Shown: positions 36,212 to 45,832, numbered from the stretch's first letter. The stretch: 64,000 nucleotides of DNA from CAWCWN01 sp963799245 (GCA_963799245.1 CAWCWN010000004.1:863883-927882), one strand, 5' to 3'. Numbers and translations: made by a program. Notes: generated by a model from the sequence alone, not told the origin.

Positions 36212-38782
36212 CTACGCATATCGTCTCATCAAGCGCTGCTTGACCAGTTGGACGAGCAGCAAGTAGATCACGACCATTCCCGCCAGGAAGAGGAAGTACA
36301 GGGCTGGCAGCGGTGTGAAACCAAGGGGTCCGGCAAGTGGCGTGTACGGGAGCACGCAGCCAACCGCGACAATCAGGAGCGTCGTCATCGCGAGCGGGAG
36401 ACTGGGGCGACTGCGCAGCGGATTGCCTGCCGTACGAATAATAAACAGGACCAGTGTCTGGGTCGCGAGCGACTCCACGAACCAACCGGTATGGAAGAGC
36501 ACAGCACCGGCGTTGAAGACCCGTAACATCAGGAAGAAGGTCAAGAAGTCGAAGATCGAGCTGACTGGCCCGATGAAGATCATAAAATTACGGATCAGTT
36601 TGATATCCCAGTGCTGCGGCTTTCTGATGTAGCTGGCATCCACGTTATCGGTTGGAATGGTCACCTGAGAGAGATCGTAGAGGAAGTTGTTGAGCAGGAT
36701 CTGCGACGGCAACATGGGGAGGAAGGGCAGGAAGACATACGCCCCCGCCATACTGAACATATTGCCAAAGTTTGAGCTGGTGCCCATCAGCAGGTATTTG
36801 ATGACGTTGCCAAAGGCTTTGCGTCCCTCGAGAATCCCCTGGTGCAGGACCTGCAGGCTCTGTTCGAGCAGGATAATATCAGCCGCGTCCTTGGCGACAT
36901 CGACGCCGGAAGAGACCGAGATGCCCACGTCTGCGGCATGCAGCGAGGGAGCATCGTTGATGCCATCGCCCATATAGCCGACCACGTGCTTGCGGCTCTT
37001 GAGCGCCAGGATAATGCGGTTCTTCTGCGCCGGGGAGACGCGCGCAAACACATGAACCTCCCCGGTCACCTGAGCCAACGCGGGATCGGTCATATGCTCG
37101 AGTTCACTGCCCAGGACGATCCTGCTGCTCGCGAGTCCCACCTGTTCGCAGACATGACGTGTGACCAGTTCATTGTCGCCCGTGACTATCTTGACTTGCA
37201 CGCCATCGTTTTTGAGCGCCTGTAGCACCTGGGCGACATCCGCCTTGGGTGGATCGGCAAAGGTCAAGAAGCCCAGGAGTACCAGGTCCTGCTCATCCGT
37301 TTTGCGATAGACTTCTTGTTGCGGGAGCGTGCGATAGGCGACAGCAAGCACGCGGTACCCCTGCGAGCTCAGATCACGATACATGTTCACGTACGTTGTC
37401 CGTACCTCGCCACTCACGCTCGCCAATGTCTTGCATTCACCATCGCTTTCATACGCAGTGCAGAAAGCCAGGACGCTCTCGGGGGCGCCTTTGGTAATCA
37501 GAAGACACTCATCCTCGTGTCGTACAGCCACCGAGAGGCAGCGCCGTTCAAAATCAAACGGGATCTCGCCAATCTTGCTATATCCACCAACATCGAGCGT
37601 GCCATGCTGCAAAATAGCTTCATCGAGTGGGCTTTTGATCCCAGTCTGGTAGGTACTGTTCAAGTAGCCAAACAGCAGCACGCGCTCAGCTTCTTTCTCA
37701 GAGAGATCGAGATACCCTTCGAGCTTCGTCTCGCCACTGGTTAACGTCCCCGTCTTATCGCTACACAACGTGTCGATGCTGCCAAAGTTCTGGATCGACT
37801 CCAGGTGTTTGACGATCACCTTGTGCTTGGCCATCCGCAGAGCACCCTGCCCCAGCGTCACCGTCGTGATCATCGGCAGGAACTCGGGGGTCAGACCAAC
37901 GGCAAGCGCAATAGCAAAGAGCACGGTCTCGAATGGCTGATGCTGACCAATGACGCCGACCAGGACGATAAAGACCACCAGGAAAAACACGGTCTGCATA
38001 ATCAACATGCCAAAGCCCTTGATGCCACGCTCAAACTCGGTCTCGGGCGCGCGGCTGGCCAGCCGCACAGCGATATCGCCAAAGGCGGTGTTGCGACCGG
38101 TCGCGGTGATCAGTGCGATCCCCAGGCCACTGACGACAGAGGTGCCAAGAAAGACGCAATTGTGCGCATCGGCAAAACTTTCTGTGGCATCGCCACCATC
38201 ATCCGCGCTTTTATCCGTTGGCAGCGATTCACCAGTCAGCGCGGCCTGCTGCACATGGAGATCGGTTGCCTGGACCAGACGTGCATCGGCAGGCACCAGG
38301 TCTCCTGCCGCCAGACGGACGATATCACCCGGCACTACCTCGCGGCGTGGCAGTTCAAGCCAGGTGCCATCGCGTAGCACGCTCGCTGTGGGGGCGACGT
38401 CCGCGCGCAGCTTCTCGACGGTGTTCTGAGATCGGGAGGTCTGGACAAAGTTGAGTATGTTGCTGAGCAGGACGATGACAATGATGATGCTGGCGTTGAC
38501 CCGGTCACCCAGGATCGCCGAGACGACGCTGGCAACGAGCAAGATGGCGACCAGCGGATTTAAGAACAGGCGCAGAAACTGGACAACCGGCGACGTGCGC
38601 TTCAGGCCAGTCGTATCGTTGGGACCATATGTGTCCAGGCGCTTGCGTGCCTCCGCACCTGTCAAACCCTGTTCGCTGCTCTCTAGCTGCTCGAACAGTT
38701 TCTTTAATGGGACCGTAGATGTGCCTGCTTTCTCCTCGCCGGGCGGAGCCTGTGTTGCTTGTGGAGAAAATGACCCTTGCAT
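36212..38782 (-). CDS. magnesium-translocating P-type ATPase (MgtA/MgtB type)
   Basis: P3B ATPases import Mg2+. I chose the ATG at 38782, with GGAG seven bases before; the frame is open 42 codons further but the extra part is unlike the family. Order of parts: cation N-domain (LTGAEARKRLDTYGPND), TGES in the actuator, membrane motif VGLTPEFLPMI, phosphorylated Asp342 in CSDKTGT, the type-specific block EGYLDLSEKEAERVLLFGYL, hinge GYMGDGINDAPSL and six C-terminal membrane segments with NNFLYDLSQ. 856 residues, intact. Confidence 0.93.
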   Translation of the reverse strand: MQGSFSPQATQAPPGEEKAGTSTVPLKKLFEQLESSEQGLTGAEARKRLDTYGPNDTTGLKRTSPVVQFLRLFLNPLVAILLVASVVSAILGDRVNASIIIVIVLLSNILNFVQTSRSQNTVEKLRADVAPTASVLRDGTWLELPRREVVPGDIVRLAAGDLVPADARLVQATDLHVQQAALTGESLPTDKSADDGGDATESFADAHNCVFLGTSVVSGLGIALITATGRNTAFGDIAVRLASRAPETEFERGIKGFGMLIMQTVFFLVVFIVLVGVIGQHQPFETVLFAIALAVGLTPEFLPMITTVTLGQGALRMAKHKVIVKHLESIQNFGSIDTLCSDKTGTLTSGETKLEGYLDLSEKEAERVLLFGYLNSTYQTGIKSPLDEAILQHGTLDVGGYSKIGEIPFDFERRCLSVAVRHEDECLLITKGAPESVLAFCTAYESDGECKTLASVSGEVRTTYVNMYRDLSSQGYRVLAVAYRTLPQQEVYRKTDEQDLVLLGFLTFADPPKADVAQVLQALKNDGVQVKIVTGDNELVTRHVCEQVGLASSRIVLGSELEHMTDPALAQVTGEVHVFARVSPAQKNRIILALKSRKHVVGYMGDGINDAPSLHAADVGISVSSGVDVAKDAADIILLEQSLQVLHQGILEGRKAFGNVIKYLLMGTSSNFGNMFSMAGAYVFLPFLPMLPSQILLNNFLYDLSQVTIPTDNVDASYIRKPQHWDIKLIRNFMIFIGPVSSIFDFLTFFLMLRVFNAGAVLFHTGWFVESLATQTLVLFIIRTAGNPLRSRPSLPLAMTTLLIVAVGCVLPYTPLAGPLGFTPLPALYFLFLAGMVVIYLLLVQLVKQRLMRRYA

Positions 38783-39060
38783 ACTGTGCTCCAAAGTGGT
38801 GTCCAGATACGTAACAAATGGTCCAGGCTCTGGCTGATCGTGTCGCGAGATGTGATGGCCTACCAGTAGTTGTACCACATCCTGCCTCAGAACGCTACGC
38901 TTCTTCAAAGATCAGCTCGAATGACAACGCTGTTCGCCACATCCTGGTACAACGGCTGGTGGGGACTGCCACTGGACCAGCCGGTCAGCCGCGTCCGCGA
39001 GGTTCATAAAGGCCTCACCATAGTATTTGAAACGTTGTGCGCTGTAAGCGCACCACTCCC
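38783..39060. other. upstream region of the P-type ATPase
   Basis: 278 bp. It should hold the promoter and any Mg2+-sensing leader of the ATPase on the reverse strand. I see no clear -10/-35 or M-box-like fold by eye. Confidence 0.3.
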
Positions 39061-39221
39061 TGTCCTGGCTACTTCAGATATCCGTTCTCTATCCAGGAAA
39101 GAAACAGCGTCTGAGGATCTTTACTCGCCATCTACTGGATGTGACGATGACATGAAAAAGTAACGGATAGAGACGTCACCGACCCTCAATTTTGGAACGG
39201 ATATCTGAAGTAGCCAGGACA
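39061..39221. repeat. 161-bp inverted pair of the dispersed repeat
   Basis: Both arms have core TTCAGAT and are otherwise perfect. The interior shares CCAGGAAAGAAACAGCGTCT with the copy at 34359. The right end joins directly to a truncated IS6 transposase. Confidence 0.9.
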
Positions 39222-39224
39222 AGG

Positions 39225-39720
39225 GAAATCCTGGCACGTCGATGAAACGTACGTCAGTGTCCATGGAAAGTGGTGCTACCTCTATCGGGCCATCGATCGC
39301 GCCGGCAACCTGGTTGAATTCTATGCTCAACGAAAAGCGAGACATGGAAGCGGCGAAGCGCTTCGATCTGCGCAAGCTGTCGATGTGGTTGGTCACAGCC
39401 CGGAGCGGGTGACCACCGATGGCCATGACTCCTACCCCCGCGCGATCCGTGAGACCCTGGGCAGTGAGGTCATGCATCGCTGCAATCGTTACCTCAACAA
39501 CCGGATCGAGCAAGATCACCGGGGAATCAAGCAACGCTACTACCCCATGCGTGGATTTGGGAACATCGAGTCAGCCTCACGCTTCTGTCGCGCCTTCGAG
39601 GAGGTGCGCCAGTTCTTCCGGTTTCGGACCAGCATGAAGCAACAGGTTTCCTTGGCCCACCAACGTGATGAGTTCCGCCAACGATTGGGCGCATTGAAGA
39701 TCATGGTTCCTCTGGCCTAA
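39225..39720 (+). pseudogene. IS6-family transposase remnant
   Basis: SWHVDETYVSVHGKWCYLYR holds the first Asp. The frame then shifts twice (SMLNEKRDMEAAKRF lies in another frame) before VGHSPERVTTDGHDSYPRAI, NNRIEQDHRGIKQRYYPMRG and FFRF. The first 70 residues are missing at the edge of the repeat at 39061-39221. The subgroup differs from the two other IS6 copies (HxPERVTTDGHDSYP type). Confidence 0.8.
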
Positions 39721-39811
39721 TACAGAAGAATGCAGAGGAAGGAGTCGGCAGTTGGTCCCTGCGTTCTCAGTTCTGACACATCCCACTCTGAGTTCTGACG
39801 CTTCCTATGAG

Positions 39812-41656
39812 TTAACCTTGAGCTTTGCCCGCGTTCAAGGCCTGATCGATGTGATAGCAAGCGGTGATCAATGAGAGATGCGTAAAGGCCTGCGGATAAT
39901 TGCCCAGCGCTTCACCGGTCGCACCAATTTCTTCCGCATACAACCCGACATGGTTACTATAGGTCAGCATTTTTTCGAGCAGTAAGCGCGCTGCATCCAG
40001 GCGACCCGCTCGAGCAAGGCTCTCCGCCAACCAGAAACTACAGGGACTGAAGAATCCCTCCATACCGCCTACACCATCATCGGCCGACCTCATCGGATTG
40101 TACCGCAGGACCAGCGCATCACTGGCTAACTCTTCCTGAATACGATCTAACGTTTGCAGAATACGAGGGTCGGTAGGACCTGCAAACTTGGTCAGCACCA
40201 TCAACAGCGCACTGGCATCGAGCGCATCGCTTCCATAATACTGGACAAAGCTCTGCTTCTGCTCGCTCCACCCCTGCTCCATAACCTGCTCATAAATCTG
40301 TGCGCTGGTTTGCAACCAGTCGCTGCTTGGGGCTGGCAATCCCCGGTGGCGCGCCAGGCGTAACGCCCGGTCAAAGGCCACCCAACTCATCATGCGCGAA
40401 TGGACAAAGTGCTGTGGGCCGCCCCGAACTTCCCACAGGCCTGTATCGGGGAGTTGCCACTGCTTTCCCAGCCACGCAAGCAGGTGGCGTAAATGTTGCC
40501 AGAGTTCATAAGAAATGGGCGAGTGCCGGTTATAGAGGAACATTGCATCCATGAGTTCCCCATAAGTGTCGAGTTGCAGTTGGGTGGTGGCGGCATTGCC
40601 GATGCGTACTGGGCCACTGCCCCGATACCCTTCCAGGTGATCGAGCGTGAGCTCAGGCAAATCGCCTTCACCTCGAATACCATAGATGGGCTGCAATCCT
40701 CCGTCCGCCTTCATGTCATGGCAACGAGCATCCAGCCAGCCCATAAACGCCTCTGCCTCCTGGGTCAGGCCGAGTGTGAGCAAACTATAGAGCGTGAATG
40801 AGGCATCCCTTAGCCAGGTATAGCGGTAATCCCAATTCCGTGTCCCTCCGATGACCTCTGGTAAACTGGTTGTTGGCGCTGCTACAATGGCTCCCGTGGG
40901 TGCGTAGGTCAGCAGTTTAAGCACCAAAGCGGACCTCTGCACCACCTCCCGCCACCTTCCCTGGTACCGGCAGTGAGCCAACCAGTTGCGCCAGTAGCAA
41001 AGTGTCTGCTGTAGGAGGTCGTAATAATCGCTATCAGCGAAAGGAGAGGGAGCCAGATCATATTCTTGAGCCCCTTGCAGGAAGAAGCGCATTGACTCCC
41101 CAGCCTGCAGGGTAAATGCCGCGTATGCTCCCCCATGGTCATCTTGCTGCAGTGGAATGGAAGCAGACAACGCCAGGCTCAAGTTCTTGCTGTGGAACAC
41201 AGCGCCTTCCCGCGATATTTTGAGGGTATGGGGATCGCGTGCATAGTTAAAGGCAGGTCGACAACACATCTCGAAGGCCAGCGAACCGCGCACCACTTTT
41301 ACGGAACGGATGAGCATGTGCCGATGCGTCATATTCCCACGTTGCCTGATCGGCATAAAATCGGTCAACTCAGCTATCCCCTCGCGAGAGAGGAAACGTG
41401 TGACAAGAATATTGGTTTCTGGCACATAGAGCTGCCTGTACTGCATATCCATCGTGTCAGAAGGAGCAAGGCGGAAAAACCCACCTCGTCGAGCATCAAG
41501 CAGTGCGCCAAAAACACTCGGGGCGTCAAAATCCGGCAAGCAACACCAATCAATCGAGCCATTTTTCCCGACGAGCGCTACCGTGTAGAGATCTCCAATG
41601 ACGGCATAATCTTCAATGGGTTGATACCTGGCTGGTAGATATGGTGATTTGTCCAT
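39812..41656 (-). CDS. glycoside hydrolase family 15 protein
   Basis: 614 residues with the bacterial GH15 layout: an N-terminal beta-sandwich (IEDYAVIGDLYTVALVGKNG, SIDWCCLPDFDAPSVFGALL) and a C-terminal (alpha/alpha)6 barrel. Barrel motifs: GGTRNWDYRYTWLRDASFTL, the first acid in DTGLWEVRGG and the second in GLYAEEIGATGEALGNYPQA. The group contains glucoamylases and trehalases. There is no signal peptide, so it probably acts on internal trehalose, glycogen or maltooligosaccharides. Intact. Confidence 0.9.
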   Translation of the reverse strand: MDKSPYLPARYQPIEDYAVIGDLYTVALVGKNGSIDWCCLPDFDAPSVFGALLDARRGGFFRLAPSDTMDMQYRQLYVPETNILVTRFLSREGIAELTDFMPIRQRGNMTHRHMLIRSVKVVRGSLAFEMCCRPAFNYARDPHTLKISREGAVFHSKNLSLALSASIPLQQDDHGGAYAAFTLQAGESMRFFLQGAQEYDLAPSPFADSDYYDLLQQTLCYWRNWLAHCRYQGRWREVVQRSALVLKLLTYAPTGAIVAAPTTSLPEVIGGTRNWDYRYTWLRDASFTLYSLLTLGLTQEAEAFMGWLDARCHDMKADGGLQPIYGIRGEGDLPELTLDHLEGYRGSGPVRIGNAATTQLQLDTYGELMDAMFLYNRHSPISYELWQHLRHLLAWLGKQWQLPDTGLWEVRGGPQHFVHSRMMSWVAFDRALRLARHRGLPAPSSDWLQTSAQIYEQVMEQGWSEQKQSFVQYYGSDALDASALLMVLTKFAGPTDPRILQTLDRIQEELASDALVLRYNPMRSADDGVGGMEGFFSPCSFWLAESLARAGRLDAARLLLEKMLTYSNHVGLYAEEIGATGEALGNYPQAFTHLSLITACYHIDQALNAGKAQG

Positions 41657-41772
41657 GGTGAGTTCCCTTGACCCTTTTATACAACGCCATGCCTCAGGGA
41701 AACATTACAACCTATAAGTCACAAGGCGCTCAAAATGCGCGATAGCGATATCACGTCGCAGTCACAAAGGAA

Positions 41773-41881
41773 TTACGAATAGTAATTGAGGACCCGGCGC
41801 TCCTCATTGTAGTGGTACAGAAATTGCTCGGTCACGCTACGCACTTCCTCCAGCGTACTCGGATGGTGCACCAGCAAACAT
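41773..41881 (-). pseudogene. IS481-like transposase scrap
   Basis: The reverse strand reads LLVHHPSTLEEVRSVTEQFL and YHYNEERR. It is nearly identical to a segment of the transposase in the nested element at 46.5-48.2 kb, then diverges. About 100 bp remain of a third copy. Confidence 0.6.
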
Positions 41882-42255
41882 TGTATGGATTTCCCACTTC
41901 ATGACGGCAGAGTCCACGCCACATCGTGGTCAGGCAAGCAGGCTCTCTTCCAATTGATGAGCTTATAAAAGAATTGTATGCATGAGATACCATTACATGC
42001 TCTGAAAAGACAATATGTAGAAAATAGGTATCTTCTCCATTATTCTGATTGCAATGGCATGCTCTCATTTTTCCAGCATCACGGGACGAGCGAAAGACAC
42101 TGTGCTGGCTACATAGGGCATCCGTTCGCAAAGTGGATGGGTTTGCTCTTGATTTCTTCAATTTTCTTGGAGCTATGGCTTTATAAAGGGATATAAGAGC
42201 ATTTCTCGTGTCTCTCCATCCACCATGCAGAAGCGTACATCGTTCATCCTCTCCT
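41882..42255. other. 374-bp spacer with one repeat arm
   Basis: Apart from the single repeat arm at 42101-42127 no gene or signal is clear. GGATTTCCCACTTCATGACG near 41885 may be another transposase scrap. Confidence 0.3.
42101..42127 (+). repeat. single arm of the dispersed repeat
   Basis: TGTGCTGGCTAC, core ATAGGGC, ATCCGTTC. No partner arm is found within 300 bp. Confidence 0.7.
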
Positions 42256-43420
42256 TCAGTGGGGGATGGCAAGGAGGAAGGTCCTTTCGAGCACGTTAAA
42301 AACACGGTGATGCTTGGGGTATCCTCTCTTCGCGGATTTCTGTAGAGGCGTAGAAGTTATCAGGCTACTCTTCGGTACTCGTGGTGTAACCCACCCAAGA
42401 TCGGAACCGAGATGATTTCGATCACTCCACTGATCTGGTGGCACAGTGGTGACTTCCCCTTCCGGAACCTGCTGGTGGATCCCTTGATGTGGTCGTGCCC
42501 GATTGAAATAATCAACTTAGAGACGCAGGACACGATGCAGATGCTTCTCATGGAGGATCAGCACATGATCCAGGCACTCTCGTCGAATACTTCCCAGAAA
42601 GCGTTCACAGATGGCATTGGCGCGAGGGGCGTGATAAGGCGTTTTGAGCAACTTGATGCCACTCGTTGCTGCAACTCGAGCGAAACAGGGGCCAAACTTG
42701 CTATCATTATCGCGAATGAGGTACTTCGGCGTTTGTCCATATGGAGTGGCCTCCCGAAGTTGTTGTGCAGTCCAAGCGTCGGTGGGGGACTTCGTCACAC
42801 CGACGTGGATCACTTTCCGTGATCGCAGTTCGATGATGAAGAAGGCAAACAGCGAGCAAAAGAACAGGTTAGTAACTTGGAGGAAGTCGCAGGCCCAGAT
42901 CTCTGCCCCATGATTATGCAGAAACGTCCTCCAGCTTTGCCCCGTTGGGCGAGATGTACGCACGCCCCGCATGTACTTCTGGATCGTCCGTTTGCAGACG
43001 TGAATATCCAACTTCAGTAATTCACCTCGAATGCGCTCAGACCCCCAAAGCCGATTGTTCTTTGCCATGTCTTTGATCAGCAAAATGGTCTCTACCGCCA
43101 CTTTTGGTTTATGCGAAGTCGCTTTCGACCTGTGCTTCCAGAAAAGACGAAAGCCCTGACGGTGCCATCGCAAAAGGGTCTCTGGCTGGACAATCAAAAG
43201 CACCTGCCTCCAGGATCGCGTCGCTCTTGCCAGAAGCACGAGGAGACTTCGATCCCTCTTGGTGCACACCGGTCGTTTGCTCTGTCGACGAAGGATGATG
43301 AGTTGTTGGCGTAGGAGCGCATTTTCGGCGACAAGTTCGGATTTCGGCTTGATCAGATCCGTCAGTGTCTCGAGCAGCAATGAAGTGTTCGATGGTCTTG
43401 TCCAATGCAAGAAGCTATTG
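42256..43420 (-). pseudogene. rve-type (IS3/IS481-like) transposase
   Basis: The chain has AENALLRQQLIILRRQSKRP, the HTH-like PETLLRWHRQGFRLFW, then the integrase core: GAEIWACDFLQV (first Asp), PKYLIRDNDSKFG (second) and RANAICERFLGSIRRECLDH (Glu). An in-frame TAA at 42517 stops it before VDYFNRARPHQGIHQQVPEG. The N-terminus is replaced by sequence of the dispersed-repeat hairpin at 43419-43480. The gene has thus lost its start and its last part. Confidence 0.8.
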
Positions 43421-43480
43421 TCCTGACTACTTCCCTCATCCGTGCTCTTTAGCGAATGGATGAGGGAAGTAGTCAGGACA
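43419..43480. repeat. 62-nt hairpin copy of the dispersed repeat, opposite orientation
   Basis: Core TTCCCTC in both arms. The loop reads as the reverse complement of the loops at 20526 and 21454 (TCGCTAAAGAGC). GGCTAC is GACTAC here and its partner GTAGCC is GTAGTC, a paired change. Confidence 0.9.
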
Positions 43481-43617
43481 GCGAAAACGGGTAACTGGCC
43501 AGGTGGCAATCATCGTCAGATTTTAGAGTAACGTTGCCTCAAGCGATGCCCAAGATAGAGACCAGCGGAAGACGCTAACAATCCCCTACAGAGCTTATTG
43601 CTCACTGGAAAAGTCAC

Positions 43618-44388
43618 CTATTGAGCAGTATAGCCTCCGTCTACTGGCAAAAAAGCTCCTGTAACGAAGGAAGCTGCATCCGAACAGAGCCAGACTGCAG
43701 CCGCTGCTATTTCCTCTGGCTTGCCGAGGCGTTTGATGGGATGCAGCGCAGCGATCTGCTGGTAGGCTTCGGGATGAGAGCCAGCAGCCACACCACGTTG
43801 CATGACCATGGGAGTTTCGATAAACCCAGGGCAAACCGCATTGACACGTATGCCTTGAGTAGCATACTCGAGCGCGGTGACCTGGGTTAAACCGATCAGA
43901 CCATGTTTGGCTGCCGTATAGGCACTGGCGGTAGCAAAGCCGACGATGCCAAGAATGGAAGCCATGTTGACGATGGCACCTCCGCCTTGCTTGAGCATCT
44001 GCGGAATTTCATACTTCATACACAGCCAGGAGCCCGTCAAGTTGATATTGATAACCTTTTGCCACATCTCTTCGGGATAATCAACCACCGTCGTCAGGAC
44101 ACCCTCGATGCCTGCATTGTTCACCGCCGCATCCAAGCGTCCATAGCTTGCAACCGTGGTTGAAATCAGTCTTTCTACTTCTTTCGACTGCGAAACGTCA
44201 CACGGAACGAAAAGTGCCTCACCGCCGGCTTCCTTAAGAAGGCGAACGGTCTCGTCGCCTCCTTGCCTCGCCACATCTGAGACAACAACTTTAGCCCCCT
44301 GCCTGCCGAAAGCAAGAGCCACTGCTCGGCCAATTCCTGAAGCTGCGCCTGTTACGCTGGCCACCTTGCCATCAAATTGTCCAGGCAT
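43618..44388 (-). CDS. SDR-family oxidoreductase, copy B
   Basis: 256 residues, clearly a paralogue of the gene at 33582 and of the same length. It keeps TGAASGIG, LDAAVNNAGIEG, the Ser in VNMASILG and YTAAKHG, and ends with the same DGGYTAQ. The last third (LIGLTQ to QIAALHP) is almost identical to copy A, while the N-terminal half has diverged more. GGAGGAGAAAT precedes the ATG. The two genes face each other across 9 kb. Substrate unknown. Confidence 0.9.
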   Translation of the reverse strand: MPGQFDGKVASVTGAASGIGRAVALAFGRQGAKVVVSDVARQGGDETVRLLKEAGGEALFVPCDVSQSKEVERLISTTVASYGRLDAAVNNAGIEGVLTTVVDYPEEMWQKVININLTGSWLCMKYEIPQMLKQGGGAIVNMASILGIVGFATASAYTAAKHGLIGLTQVTALEYATQGIRVNAVCPGFIETPMVMQRGVAAGSHPEAYQQIAALHPIKRLGKPEEIAAAAVWLCSDAASFVTGAFLPVDGGYTAQ

Positions 44389-44440
44389 ATTTCTCCTCCA
44401 TCTTTGTATGGTACATCTTAAAGAACAGGTGCCAGTTAGC

Positions 44441-44538
44441 TAGTGGGTCAGGTAGCAAATAAGTTACTGTTCTAAACTAGCTTATCAGGCTCAACTAACC
44501 ATTCATCAAAGTGTATTCAATTGTTAGCTGACCCACTA
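44441..44538. mobile_element. 98-bp MITE with IS630-type ends
   Basis: TAGTGGGTCAGGTAGCAA at the left and the reverse of TAGTGGGTCAGCTAACAATT at the right. These are the ends of the IS630 at 60191-61563, shown here without a gene. It is bounded by TA on both sides, as IS630 insertion requires. Its right TA is also the left TA of the IS630 copy beginning at 44537. Confidence 0.8.
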
Positions 44539-45832
44539 GTACATTGAGGTAGAAATAGTTCCATGATAGAATAGGAGGAAAAAGCGAAGGGAACAGGACA
44601 TGCCGAAACGAGCCACCAAGGTCGTCCTCAGCGAGAAGGAGCAGGAAGCGTTAGAGCGACTCACCAAGCGTCATCGAAGTGAACAGCAGCAGGCGCAGCG
44701 AGCGCGCATTATCTTAGCGGCGGCGCAGGGGCGCACCAATGCGCAGATTGGGCGCGAGTTGGCGCTCAACGTGGATACCGTCCGCTTGTGGCGTGATCGC
44801 TGGGTGGGATTGCAGGGGATCGATCTGGACACCCTCAGTGTAGCAGAGCGCTTGCAAGATGCGCCCCGACCGGGAACCCCGCCGAAGTTCACCGCGGAAC
44901 ACCGCTGTCAGATGGCGGCCTTCGCGTGTGAAGCGCCGATGAAGGCCGGGCGCCCGATCAGCCAGTGGACAGGGCGTGAAATCGCGGACGAACTGGTGGC
45001 GCGAGGCATCGTCGAGCAGATCTCGCCGCGGCATGCGAGCTATCTGCTCAAAAAAGGGGGCCTGCAACCACACCGCTTCCGGTATTGGTTGAATGAAGTG
45101 CCCGATGCGCAGCGTGACGAGAAGATTTGCGACGGCTGTGAGGTCTATGCACGTGCCTCCCAACGGGCCAAGGGCGGGGAGCGCACGATCAGCATGGATG
45201 AGTTGACCGGGGTGCAAGCCCTGGAGCGCAAGTATCCTGACTTGCCCATGCAGCCAGGCCATGTCCTGCGACGCGAGTTCGAATACATCCGGCATGGGAC
45301 GTTGTCCTGGTTCATCAATTTCGACGTGGTCACCGGACATGTCATTGAGCCATCCTGGGGCCCGACGCGCACCGAAGAAGATGCCCTGGCCCATTTCCAG
45401 CACCTGATCGCTAGCGATCCCAAGGCAACGAAGTGGCGCATCATGCTGGATAATTTGAACATCCATCAATCCGAAGCCCTGGTGCGCTGGGTGGCGGAAC
45501 AGGAAGGCATCGCACCGGAGAGCCTGGGCGTCAAAGGCAAGAGCGGCATCCTCCATTCGATGGAAAGCCGCGCGGCCTTTTTGCATGACCCGATGCACAA
45601 AGTGGTGTTCTATTACACCCCCAAACATGCATCTTGGATGAATCAGGTCGAAATCTGGCTCAGTATTCTGGTGCGCAAGCTGCTCAAACGCGGCAATTTT
45701 CTCTCGCTGGATGATCGGCATGCCCAGATCCTGGCTTTCATCACCTATTACAATCAGACGATGGCCAAACCCATCAAGTGGACGTACACCGGGCTAGCCT
45801 AATCATGGAGAGATTTACCTCCCAGTGTACTA
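44537..45832. mobile_element. IS630-family insertion sequence, copy 1
   Basis: Imperfect ends TAGTACATTGAGGTAGAAAT (left) and, read inward from the right, TAGTACACTGGGAGGTAAAT. Both ends reach a CCATGAT block, and the element is bounded by TA. It contains one intact transposase gene. It belongs to a different subgroup from the copy at 60 kb. Confidence 0.85.
44600..45802 (+). CDS. IS630-family transposase
   Basis: 400 residues, full length. N-terminal HTH (QQAQRARIILAAAQGRTNAQ, IGRELALNVDTVRLWRDRW) and DDE domain with the Asp region TISMDELTGVQALERKYPDL, WRIMLDNLNIHQSEALVRWV and the Glu block PKHASWMNQVEIWLSILVRK. The start follows AGGAGGAAAAAGCG at a distance. Probably active. Confidence 0.93.
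   Translation: MPKRATKVVLSEKEQEALERLTKRHRSEQQQAQRARIILAAAQGRTNAQIGRELALNVDTVRLWRDRWVGLQGIDLDTLSVAERLQDAPRPGTPPKFTAEHRCQMAAFACEAPMKAGRPISQWTGREIADELVARGIVEQISPRHASYLLKKGGLQPHRFRYWLNEVPDAQRDEKICDGCEVYARASQRAKGGERTISMDELTGVQALERKYPDLPMQPGHVLRREFEYIRHGTLSWFINFDVVTGHVIEPSWGPTRTEEDALAHFQHLIASDPKATKWRIMLDNLNIHQSEALVRWVAEQEGIAPESLGVKGKSGILHSMESRAAFLHDPMHKVVFYYTPKHASWMNQVEIWLSILVRKLLKRGNFLSLDDRHAQILAFITYYNQTMAKPIKWTYTGLA

Noticed and set aside
44714..45721. 335-codon reverse ORF over IS630
   Set aside because: It is the shadow of the intact IS630 transposase.
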